Shown one piece after another: positions 6,557 through 13,064 of a stretch of DNA of 17,739 nt. The stretch is from Minisyncoccota bacterium (GTDB lineage Bacteria; Patescibacteriota; Minisyncoccia; UBA6257; HR35), in NCBI GenBank assembly GCA_028276315.1, contig JAPYWP010000006.1:1-17739 (forward strand), given 5' to 3'. The notes below the pieces were generated by a model that saw nothing but the letters and a program-made list of their open reading frames with translations, ran no database searches and had not been told where the DNA came from. The stretch's first letter is position 1. Each line of letters starts with the position of its first letter. A program made the translations under genes and the position numbers.

Positions 6557-7677
6557 AAAAGGGAATAGCAACATTTTCATTAGATTACGGTAAATGTCCA
6601 AGATGGCTTTTTGAAAGGATGACAAAGCTATCAGGTATTTTAATTGAGGCGATTGTTAGCGAATTTGGTACTGAGGAGTTTTTAAAAAGGATTTCTGACC
6701 CTGTATGGTTTCAAAGTTTTGGTTGCCTTTTAGCTTTTGATTGGAATTCATCTGGTCTTACAGTAACTACAACTGCAGCAATAAAAAAGGCGCTCTCTAG
6801 AAGGAATTGGGATTTAGGTATTTATGTTTGTGGAGGGAAAGGTAAAGCATCAAGAAAAACTCCAGAAGAAATTGATAATATAAATTTTAAATTTGGATAC
6901 GAAAATAATTTTAAAGAAATTTCTAAAATAGTTGCAAAAATAGATAATTCTTTAATTCAAGATGGTTTTACTATTTATCATCACTCATTCTTTTTTGATA
7001 ATTTAGGTAATTGGGTTGTAATTCAACAAGGGATGAATACACAAATTCAAATGGCAAGAAGATATCATTGGATTGGAAAAAAAGATGCTAATTTTGAGAA
7101 TTTTCTAAATGACTATCATAAAGGAATAATTTCAAATATTTTTCTTCCAAAAGTTCTTAATTTAGCATCTAAAAAAAGTAAAGAAAATAGAGAAATGACT
7201 ATTAAAATTTTAAAAGAACAGGACCCATTAAAAGAAATTAAAACATTAGAGTTAATTTTAAACAAAAATAAATTTTTATTTAAAGAATTATATCTTCCTA
7301 ATATTGAATTTAAAACACACCCTATTTTTTATGAAAATTTTAATTTTGAAAAAATTAAAAAAGTTATTATAAAATCAAAAGAGGAAATTGAAAGTAAATC
7401 TAATTTGAGTTTTATAGATATTTTAAAAACAAATATAGGCCCAAAGACAATAAGAGCTATTTCTTTAGCAGCAGAAATAATTTATGGAGCACCTCCAAGT
7501 TATAGGGATCCTGCAAGATATACATTTGCTCATGGCGGTAAAGATGGTACACCTTTTTTTGTAGATATTGAAACTTATGATAAGACAATAGATGTTCTTT
7601 CTAAAGCAATAAGAAATGCAAAAATTTTATCGTTCAAAGAAAAGACAAATCTTCTATTTAAATTAAATAAATCTTAA
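6553..7677 (+). CDS. DUF763 family protein
   Basis: I recognise this as DUF763 from its blocks, but the family has no assigned reaction known to me. The blocks are GIATFSLDYGKCPRWLFERM (residues 4-23) and SDPVWFQSFGCLLAFDWNSS (48-67), then an ALSRRNWDLGIYVCGGKGKA region (80-99) with a SRKTPEEI tail. Further on are FTIYHHSFFFD (139-149), NWVVIQQGMN (153-162), ARRYHW (168-173) and, near the C-terminus, PPSYRDPARYTFAHGGKDGTP. The conserved His, Arg and Gly-rich segments suggest an enzyme, but that is inference. It is 374 residues and has no signal peptide. The 4-nt overlap with pcm and the tight link to rnc suggest one mRNA. The family is frequent in archaea, so lateral origin is possible. Confidence 0.85.
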   Translation: MKKGIATFSLDYGKCPRWLFERMTKLSGILIEAIVSEFGTEEFLKRISDPVWFQSFGCLLAFDWNSSGLTVTTTAAIKKALSRRNWDLGIYVCGGKGKASRKTPEEIDNINFKFGYENNFKEISKIVAKIDNSLIQDGFTIYHHSFFFDNLGNWVVIQQGMNTQIQMARRYHWIGKKDANFENFLNDYHKGIISNIFLPKVLNLASKKSKENREMTIKILKEQDPLKEIKTLELILNKNKFLFKELYLPNIEFKTHPIFYENFNFEKIKKVIIKSKEEIESKSNLSFIDILKTNIGPKTIRAISLAAEIIYGAPPSYRDPARYTFAHGGKDGTPFFVDIETYDKTIDVLSKAIRNAKILSFKEKTNLLFKLNKS

Positions 7678-7693
7678 ATTAAAATTTTTACTT

Positions 7694-8338
7694 ATGAATG
7701 AAATAAAGAAAAAAATTTTTTCTTTGCCAGAAGATATTCTAGATTTAGCTTTAACACATAAATCTTATTCAAAAACAAAAAATAATGAACAATTAGAATT
7801 TTTAGGTGATGCTGTTTTAAATTTAGCAGTAGGATATTTAATTTTTTCTAAATTTCCAAATAAAAAAGAAGGAGAACTTTCACTTTTAAGGTCTAATTTA
7901 GTTAATGTCGATAGTCTTTTTAAAATAGCTAAAAAACTTAGAATCGGAGATTGGATTAAATTTAAAACCTATGATCAAAAATTAACAAAAAACATTTTAG
8001 CAGATACACTTGAGGCTATTTTTGGTGCTTATTTTATTTATTATGGATGGGAGAAAACTCAAGATTTAATTTTTGAAATTTTTAAAAATGAAGTTGAAAA
8101 TTTAAATTTTGATAAATTAAAAAATCCTAAAAATATTTTACAAGAATATTATCAAAAAATTGGAAGTAATTTACCAAGTTATAAAGTTATTAAAGAAATG
8201 GGGCCAGAGCATAGAAAAAAATTTGTTGTTGGTATTTTTTTAAATGATAAAAAATTATCTCAAGCTACTGGATCATCAATAAAAGAAGCAGAGATAAAAG
8301 CAGCAGAAAAATTAATTAAAAAATTAAAATTAATATGA
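7694..8338 (+). CDS. rnc: ribonuclease III
   Basis: A double-strand-specific endoribonuclease that processes rRNA precursors and other structured RNAs. The N-terminal catalytic domain has the signature NEQLEFLGDAVL (residues 31-42; E35 and D39 are metal ligands) and ILADTLEAIFGA (101-112; D104, E107). A dsRNA-binding domain follows from about 142 to 214: NPKNILQEYYQK, then GPEHRKKFVVGIFL, then GSSIKEAEIKAAEKLI. The 214-aa length is normal and all catalytic residues are present. TAAAAT at 7680-7685, 8 nt before the ATG, could be an internal promoter in the 16-nt gap after the DUF763 gene. The stop overlaps the smc start by 4 nt. Confidence 0.95.
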   Translation: MNEIKKKIFSLPEDILDLALTHKSYSKTKNNEQLEFLGDAVLNLAVGYLIFSKFPNKKEGELSLLRSNLVNVDSLFKIAKKLRIGDWIKFKTYDQKLTKNILADTLEAIFGAYFIYYGWEKTQDLIFEIFKNEVENLNFDKLKNPKNILQEYYQKIGSNLPSYKVIKEMGPEHRKKFVVGIFLNDKKLSQATGSSIKEAEIKAAEKLIKKLKLI

Positions 8339-10227
8339 GAGTAAAAAGTTTAGAAATATTTGGTTTTAAATCATTTGCGCAAAAAATTTTACTTGAATTT
8401 CCTCATAATATTACAATTATTGTTGGTCCTAATGGTTCTGGGAAATCTAATATTGTAGATGCTATAAAATGGGTTTTAGGAGATCAAAGTTTAAAATCAA
8501 TGAGAATAAACGATTCAAGAGATGTTATATTTAAAAATCAACAGAAATCTTTAAATTTTTGCTGGGTAAGAATTAATTTTGATGATGAAATAGTCATTGA
8601 AAGGAAAATATTTAGAGATGGTACTAGTGAGTATTTAGTAAATGGTAACCCTGTTAAATTAAAAGATTTACAGCTAGTTTTGGCTAAATTAAAGCTTTCA
8701 ACAAAAAGTCTAAATATTATAAATCAAGGTTCAGCAGATATTTTTTTAAAATCATCTCCTAATCAAAGATATGAAATGATTTTGGAAATAATAGGAATAA
8801 AAGAATATGAATTTAAAAAACAAGAAGCTTTAAAGAAAATAGAGCAAACAAAAGAAAATATAAAACAAGTAAAAATAAGACTCCAAGAAGTAAGACCGCA
8901 ATTAAAATTTTTCCAAAAAGAAAAAGAAAAAGCAGAAAAAATTGAAAAAATAAAAGTTGAACTAGAAGAGCTTTATAATGAATATGAAATTGCTAAGTTT
9001 TTCGAATATAGTAAAAAAATAAAAGAAATTGAAAGTAAAATTAATGAATTAGAAAGACAAGAAGAAGAACTTAAAGTTATATTGCAACGTTACGAAGAAG
9101 GAATAACAAAAAATCAAGTTTCAGACGAAAAGTTGAAAGAATTAAAAGATAAAGAATTAAAAATTTTAGAAGAAAAAAACAAAATACTATCTCAAATAGT
9201 AAAGACAAAAAATATTTTAAGTAAAGATTCTTCTACTTTATTAAATCAAATTATAAATAAATTAAAAGAACTTTTAAATTTTGATGATATTTTGAAAATA
9301 AAAGAGGAGATAAAAAAAATAATAAAACAAATAGAAGGAGAAAAGGAAGAGGAAAAAAATGATGAGTTAGATAATCTAAATAGAGAATTAGAAAAAATAA
9401 GAGAAGAAATTAGAAAAGAAGAAAACGAATTACGTGCTCAAAAGATTGATAGAGAAAAATATTTTTACGAGTTTAAAGATTATCAATATAAACTTATAAA
9501 AGTTGAAGAAGAATTGGAACATTTGCGTTCAGCATATGAATTTTATAGCAATGAGATTAAAAACATTAAAAAACCAAATAGGATGTCCTTTAGAAAGTTA
9601 GAAGATTTAGAAAGAGAAATAAAAGAAAAGGAGTTAATTTTGAATTCTCTTGGTAGTGTTGATGAAGACATGCTAAAAGAGTATGAGAGAATTAAAAATA
9701 AAGTTGAAAAATTAGAGAATGATCTTCTTGATCTTGAAAAGGCTCTTGGAAATTTGAATTATTTTGTTGAACAGATTGATGAGAAAATTAAAAGTGAGTT
9801 TTCTAAAAAGATGAAAGAAATAAATGAAAATTTAAATTATTATTTCTCTTTAATATTTGAAGGAGGAAGAATAAAACTTTTGTGGAAAAATACAACTAAA
9901 GAAATAGATGTTTTAATTCAATTACCAGGTAAGAAAACATCAAATGTTGATTCTCTTTCTGGCGGGGAAAAAGCATTAACATCAATAGCTATTGTTTGCT
10001 CTTTAATTAAAACATTAAAACCAATTTTTGTAATTTTAGATGAAATAGATGCATCATTAGATGAAAATAATGCTTTAAAATTTGCAAGGCTAATTAAAGA
10101 ACTTTCTGATTCAACTCAATTTATTATTGTTTCTCACAACAGGGCAGTTATGGAAATTGCTCAAAGCCTTTATGGTGTATCTCTTTCTCAAGACGGCTCT
10201 TCTAGGGTAATTTCTTTAAAATTATAA
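8335..10227 (+). CDS. smc: short SMC-family ATPase without a recognisable hinge (mini-SMC)
   Basis: Both ATPase half-heads are clear. The N-terminal head (1-165) has FGFKSFAQK, Walker A GPNGSGKSN (31-39) and DAIKWVLGDQS (42-52). The C-terminal head (about 490-630) has FEGGRIKL, the ABC signature LSGGEKAL (541-548), Walker B FVILDEIDASLD (565-576) and H601 of the switch. LGSVDEDMLKEYERI (439-453) matches the canonical SMC segment before the C head, so this is SMC and not RecN or SbcC. The protein has only 630 residues, against about 1,150-1,200 normally. The middle (about 165-490) is charged coiled coil interrupted around 298-345, with neither the globular SMC hinge nor a CxxC zinc hook; the only cysteines are C76 and C555. 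It overlaps rnc by 4 nt. In the usual role SMC organises and segregates chromosomes. scpA and scpB are not here. Confidence 0.85.
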   Translation: MRVKSLEIFGFKSFAQKILLEFPHNITIIVGPNGSGKSNIVDAIKWVLGDQSLKSMRINDSRDVIFKNQQKSLNFCWVRINFDDEIVIERKIFRDGTSEYLVNGNPVKLKDLQLVLAKLKLSTKSLNIINQGSADIFLKSSPNQRYEMILEIIGIKEYEFKKQEALKKIEQTKENIKQVKIRLQEVRPQLKFFQKEKEKAEKIEKIKVELEELYNEYEIAKFFEYSKKIKEIESKINELERQEEELKVILQRYEEGITKNQVSDEKLKELKDKELKILEEKNKILSQIVKTKNILSKDSSTLLNQIINKLKELLNFDDILKIKEEIKKIIKQIEGEKEEEKNDELDNLNRELEKIREEIRKEENELRAQKIDREKYFYEFKDYQYKLIKVEEELEHLRSAYEFYSNEIKNIKKPNRMSFRKLEDLEREIKEKELILNSLGSVDEDMLKEYERIKNKVEKLENDLLDLEKALGNLNYFVEQIDEKIKSEFSKKMKEINENLNYYFSLIFEGGRIKLLWKNTTKEIDVLIQLPGKKTSNVDSLSGGEKALTSIAIVCSLIKTLKPIFVILDEIDASLDENNALKFARLIKELSDSTQFIIVSHNRAVMEIAQSLYGVSLSQDGSSRVISLKL

Positions 10228-10231
10228 AAAG

Positions 10232-10240
10232 TGTTATAAT
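10232..10240 (+). promoter_or_regulatory. extended -10 promoter for the cupredoxin-nusB-trmH run
   Basis: TGTTATAAT, identical to the elements before mreB, glyS, rpsP and the cysteine desulfurase. It lies 5 nt after the smc stop. Here the start codon is 61 nt downstream, so unlike the other promoters it predicts a leader of about 55 nt, which contains a hairpin. Confidence 0.6.
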
Positions 10241-10255
10241 TTATTAAATTAAATA

Positions 10256-10292
10256 TTTTTTGGTAGGTCTATTTTTTAGGCTTACCAAAAAA
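10256..10292 (+). promoter_or_regulatory. 15-bp leader hairpin upstream of the cupredoxin-like gene
   Basis: Six T (10256-10261) then GGTAGGTCT (10262-10270), a 7-nt T-rich loop (10271-10277), AGGCTTACC (10278-10286) and six A (10287-10292). The arms pair fully with two G-U wobbles. No T run follows on either strand, so it is not a standard intrinsic terminator. It lies in the predicted leader, 9 nt before the ATG at 10302. It could stabilise the mRNA or control translation, which is inference. Confidence 0.55.
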
Positions 10293-10301
10293 TTAAAAAA
10301 A

Positions 10302-10844
10302 ATGAAAAAATTACCAATTATTTTAGGCTTAATTATCTTAATTCTTATTATAGTTTTTGTAGCTATAAAAAAACCATCTCAAATAAGTCAAAATTTGCAA
10401 AATGTAGGTACAGAAGTTAAAAAAGAAGGCGAAAAATTTGAGCAAGAAAAAACAGAAGAGAGTTCAAAACAAATGACTATAAAAGTAGAAACACCAGAAC
10501 CAGGAGCTACTTCAGTGCCAGAGAATGTTGCTGTACCATCTAATGTTGTTCCTTCTGTAAGTGGAGAATCAGCATTTAGAAATTTTGATATTTCAATTGA
10601 AAATAAAAAACTTAAACCATCAATTATAGTTGTAAATAAAATGGATGTCGTAACTCTTAATATTACAGCAGTTGATAATGATTATAGTTTTGAAATACCT
10701 AGCTATGGAATTTCTGTTCCTATAAACAAAGGGCAAAAAAGACAAATTCAATTTCAAGCAACAGCAGAAGGGCAATATGATATTTTGTGCAAAAACTGTA
10801 AAGATGGTATTGGTGGCACTTTTGTTGTAAATCTTAAAAAATAA
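10302..10844 (+). CDS. membrane-anchored cupredoxin-like protein
   Basis: The ATG at 10302 is preferred (180 aa). The alternative TTG at 10260 would put the leader hairpin inside the coding region and bury the signal anchor. From this start, residues 4-22 (LPIILGLIILILIIVFVAI) form an uncleaved N-terminal membrane helix. A charged, then Pro/Ser/Val-rich linker follows to about 90, and then a beta-rich domain (94-180) resembling cupredoxin/COX2-like folds: FDISIENKKLKPSIIVV, VTLNITAVDND, GQYDILCKNC and GGTFVV. Copper ligands are incomplete. CxxC (C163, C166) is present, but the usual His after the first strand pair is replaced (DYSFEI) and no later His or Met ligand is obvious. It may therefore bind another metal or none. 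It is followed directly by nusB (TAA then ATG). Confidence 0.7.
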   Translation: MKKLPIILGLIILILIIVFVAIKKPSQISQNLQNVGTEVKKEGEKFEQEKTEESSKQMTIKVETPEPGATSVPENVAVPSNVVPSVSGESAFRNFDISIENKKLKPSIIVVNKMDVVTLNITAVDNDYSFEIPSYGISVPINKGQKRQIQFQATAEGQYDILCKNCKDGIGGTFVVNLKK

Positions 10845-11270
10845 ATGGCAACAAGACATCTTTTAAGAATTATTGTTGTTCAGTCTCTTTATCAGTGGCT
10901 CTTTAACAATAAAGAAGGAGATATTAGAAAGATATTTGAAGAAAATTTAAAAGAATTTGGTTTTGACATTATGGATCCAGAATATGGTTATCGTCTTTTA
11001 GATGGAATTTTAAATCATTTAGACGAGGTAGAAGAAAGAATATTAAAATATGCTGAACCAAGATGGTCGAAAAAAGATATGCCTCTTATAAATCTTTGCA
11101 TTTTAATTTTAGGTATTTATGAACTTTTATTTCAAGATCCTAAAGAAGTCCCCCCAAAAGTTGCTATTAGCGAAGCGTTGGAGATAGCTAATTTTTTTTC
11201 TAATCAAGAAGCAGTAGAATTTATTAATGGGGTTTTAGCGTCTGTATACAAAGAGAAATATCCTGAATAA
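10845..11270 (+). CDS. nusB: transcription antitermination factor NusB
   Basis: An all-helical RNA-binding factor that, with S10/NusE, promotes antitermination on rRNA operons. Typical blocks are RHLLRIIVVQSLYQW (residues 4-18), where RxxAxQxLYQ is the family motif, and a central WSKKDMPLINLCILILGIYELL segment. The C-terminal block is PPKVAISEALEIANFF...EAVEFINGVLASV. At 141 residues it has the usual length. Its ATG begins immediately after the stop of the cupredoxin-like gene and no Shine-Dalgarno sequence is visible. The downstream methyltransferase starts 6 nt after its stop. Confidence 0.93.
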   Translation: MATRHLLRIIVVQSLYQWLFNNKEGDIRKIFEENLKEFGFDIMDPEYGYRLLDGILNHLDEVEERILKYAEPRWSKKDMPLINLCILILGIYELLFQDPKEVPPKVAISEALEIANFFSNQEAVEFINGVLASVYKEKYPE

Positions 11271-11276
11271 TTTAAA

Positions 11277-11744
11277 ATGTTCAATTACTCTTTTGTTGGA
11301 ATTTTATATAACATAAGATCTGCTTATAACGTTGGTAGTATTTTTAGGACTGCTTCAGCTTGTGGAATGAAAAAACTTTATCTTTTTGGAATTACGCCAA
11401 CTCCTGAAAATGAGAAAGTTAAAAAAACTTCATTAGGAGCAGAAAATTATGTAGAATGGGAGAAAATTTATAGAATTAAAAAAATAATTAAAGATTTAAA
11501 AAAAGAAAATTATACAATAGTTTCATTAGAACAAACAAAAAAATCAATTTATCTTCAAAATTTTAAACCAAAAAGGAAAACATGTTTTATTGTTGGAAAT
11601 GAAATAAAGGGTATTAGTAAAGATATTCTAAATTTATCTGATTTTATTGTAGAGATTCCAATTTTTGGGCAAAAAGAATCCTTAAATGTTTCAATAGCTT
11701 TTTCAGTAGCGGTTTACTTTTCTTTATTTAAATTATTGAAATAG
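11277..11744 (+). CDS. SpoU/TrmH-family RNA methyltransferase (SPOUT)
   Basis: A SAM-dependent 2'-O-ribose RNA methyltransferase with the trefoil-knot SPOUT fold. Motif 1 is NIRSAYNVGSIFRTASACG (residues 12-30), with N18 and catalytic R24. Motif 2 is FIVGNEIKGI (104-113). Motif 3 is IPIFGQKESLNVSIAFSVA (127-145), with the knot SLNVS. At 155 residues it is only the catalytic domain, as in TrmL-like proteins, with no N-terminal RNA-binding extension. Whether the target is tRNA (wobble 34 or 18) or rRNA cannot be told. It is the last gene of the nusB run and faces repeat array 2. Confidence 0.9.
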   Translation: MFNYSFVGILYNIRSAYNVGSIFRTASACGMKKLYLFGITPTPENEKVKKTSLGAENYVEWEKIYRIKKIIKDLKKENYTIVSLEQTKKSIYLQNFKPKRKTCFIVGNEIKGISKDILNLSDFIVEIPIFGQKESLNVSIAFSVAVYFSLFKLLK

Positions 11745-11787
11745 GACAACTAAATAGAAAATCAAAAGTTAATATAATCTAAAATTT

Positions 11788-11883
11788 ATTTAGTTAACGA
11801 ATTTAGCGAGTTAAAGAGTTTGAAAATTTTATCTCTTATTTTTATATTTTTTATAATTCGTTAATTCGTAATTCGTTAATTTT
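11788..11883. repeat. GTTAACGA-type repeat, copy 2, with an inverted arm
   Basis: 11788-11820 matches 2837-2869 at 31 of 33 bases. An inverted set of the same units (TTCGTTAAT, TTCGTAAT, TTCGTTAAT) follows at about 11856-11882, so the two halves can pair around a loop of about 35 nt. It lies just left of array 2. A TATAAT at 11773-11778 is promoter-like but has no gene behind it. The gene-free spacer 11745-12126 holds only these two repeat families. Confidence 0.75.
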
Positions 11884-11894
11884 TTTTAATTTAA

Positions 11895-12124
11895 CACGAA
11901 CCTATACTAACTTAAAACGAACCAATGCGAAATTTTTATCTGCATTAATCCGTTTTAAAATCCGCGTTAATCCGTGGTATCGTTAATCCGCATTGTATCC
12001 GCGTCCATCCGCGTAAAATATTATCCGCGTTCATCAGCGTTGATATCAGCGTTTATCCGCGTGTTATTAAATCCGCGTTTATCTGCGTATTTATTATCCT
12101 CATTGTATCCGCGTTTATCCGCGG
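11895..12124. repeat. helically phased CGGAT/ATCCG repeat array 2
   Basis: The left edge has degenerate plus-oriented units (CGAA at 11897, 11918, 11928). Then about fifteen ATCCG-type units start at 11938, 11948, 11960, 11970, 11986, 11997, 12007, 12023, 12033, 12045, 12055, 12071, 12081, 12096, 12107 and 12117. Intervals are 10, 11 or 12 bp, with four of 15-16 bp, so units form pairs exactly 10 bp apart (ATCCGCGTTAATCCG style). The array ends 2 nt before the stop codon of the minus-strand protease gene. It separates convergent genes. Confidence 0.85.
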
Positions 12125-12126
12125 CA

Positions 12127-12747
12127 TTAAATTAAAATACTATATATAAGATAGACAAAAAATTTTACTATAGGCCATAAAAAGAAAATTAAAATAAAGA
12201 TTAAAAATATTCCATAAATTTCTAAATAAAAAAGCCAATGTTCTTTTCCTTTTGGAAATAATAAAACTAATATTTTAGATCCATCTAAAGGAGGAATTGG
12301 TAAAATATTAAAAACACCCAAAAGAACATTAATATAAATTATATTTTGTAAAAATTCTTGACCACCCTGAGGAAAAATATTTAATCTAAAAATAAAAGAA
12401 AAAATTATTGCTAAAAATAAATTTGAAAGTGGTCCTGCGAGCGCAACTTTAATTACATCTTTTTTGAAATTTTTGAAATTTAAAGGATTATAAGGAACTG
12501 GTTTAGCCCAACCAAATATAATTTTTGGTCCGCCTAAAAAACTAAAAAAATATAATGTTAAAGGTAAAATAATTGAACCAAAAGGATCTATATGAGATTT
12601 GGGATTTAGAGTTAATCTTCCAGAAATTTTTGCAGTGGGATCGCCAAGTTTATATGCTATGTATCCATGAGATATTTCGTGTAAAATTACAGAAAATAGA
12701 AAAACACAAAATATAGCTAAAGTTTGTAAAATATCAATTAAATTCAT
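12127..12747 (-). CDS. M50-family (site-2-type) membrane zinc metalloprotease
   Basis: An integral membrane protease of the short site-2 protease group, which cleaves substrates within or near the membrane. The active-site HEISH (HExxH, residues 23-27) is in the first membrane helix after VFLFSVIL. The third zinc ligand is expected in NILPIPPLDGSKIL (147-160; D155). AGPLSNL (104-110) is the usual mid-protein turn, and FGSIILPL plus FGWAKPVPYNP are also family features. About five hydrophobic segments are visible over 206 residues, and there is no PDZ domain, so this is the minimal form. It overlaps rpsP by 4 nt and is cotranscribed with it. The stop lies against repeat array 2. Confidence 0.9.
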   Translation of the reverse strand: MNLIDILQTLAIFCVFLFSVILHEISHGYIAYKLGDPTAKISGRLTLNPKSHIDPFGSIILPLTLYFFSFLGGPKIIFGWAKPVPYNPLNFKNFKKDVIKVALAGPLSNLFLAIIFSFIFRLNIFPQGGQEFLQNIIYINVLLGVFNILPIPPLDGSKILVLLFPKGKEHWLFYLEIYGIFLIFILIFFLWPIVKFFVYLIYSILI

Positions 12748-13028
12748 TTTTTCTCTTTTTTAGGCGAAATTTTTATTTTTCTTTTTTGTCCTTTTATTAT
12801 TCCTTTTTTTATTAAAAGATTCCAAGCAGTATCTGAGACTTGAGCGCCACAAGATAACCAATATTCTATTCTTTCTTTATTAAATTCGCCAACCTTTTTT
12901 AATGGATCCCACCAACCCAAAACTTCTTTTGCTCTTCCAGATTTTGGCCCGAATCTTGAATCTATTGCTACTAATCTAAATTTTGGTTGATTTCTTTTTC
13001 CAACTCTTTGAAATCTTATTTTAAGCAT
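12744..13028 (-). CDS. rpsP: 30S ribosomal protein bS16
   Basis: A small-subunit protein that binds 16S rRNA early in assembly. The start MLKIRFQRVGKRNQPKFRLVA (1-21, outline) and the blocks SGRAKEVLGWWDP (residues 30-42) and AQVSDTAWNLLIKKG (62-76) are diagnostic. A basic tail ending PKKEKK follows. At 94 residues it is normal. It starts 6 nt behind TGTTATAAT on the minus strand, so it is probably leaderless. It shares a symmetric bidirectional promoter with the cysteine desulfurase and overlaps the M50 protease gene by 4 nt. The common neighbours rimM and trmD are absent here. Confidence 0.96.
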   Translation of the reverse strand: MLKIRFQRVGKRNQPKFRLVAIDSRFGPKSGRAKEVLGWWDPLKKVGEFNKERIEYWLSCGAQVSDTAWNLLIKKGIIKGQKRKIKISPKKEKK

Positions 13029-13034
13029 AGAAAT

Positions 13035-13058
13035 ATTATAACATAATTTTGTTATAAT
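13035..13058. promoter_or_regulatory. perfectly symmetric bidirectional promoter (rpsP and cysteine desulfurase)
   Basis: ATTATAACA (13035-13043) and TGTTATAAT (13050-13058) form a perfect 9-bp inverted repeat around a 6-bp centre. Each arm is an extended -10 for one direction, and each ends exactly 6 nt from its ATG (13028 minus, 13065 plus). The whole regulatory space between the two start codons is 36 bp. Two polymerases could hardly bind at once, so the two operons may compete. Confidence 0.75.
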
Positions 13059-13064
13059 TTTACT

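Noticed and set aside
10260..10301. TTG start for the cupredoxin-like gene
   Set aside because: It would place the 15-bp hairpin and T/A runs in the coding region and put a charged stretch before the membrane anchor. The ATG at 10302 fits better.
10620..10859. 79-aa minus-strand ORF
   Set aside because: It lies antisense inside the cupredoxin-like gene and the nusB start, with no promoter and an implausible composition.
11745..12126. Small RNA or tRNA gene in the 380-bp spacer
   Set aside because: No cloverleaf or other structured RNA beyond the repeats is seen. The TATAAT at 11773 has no -35 at normal spacing.
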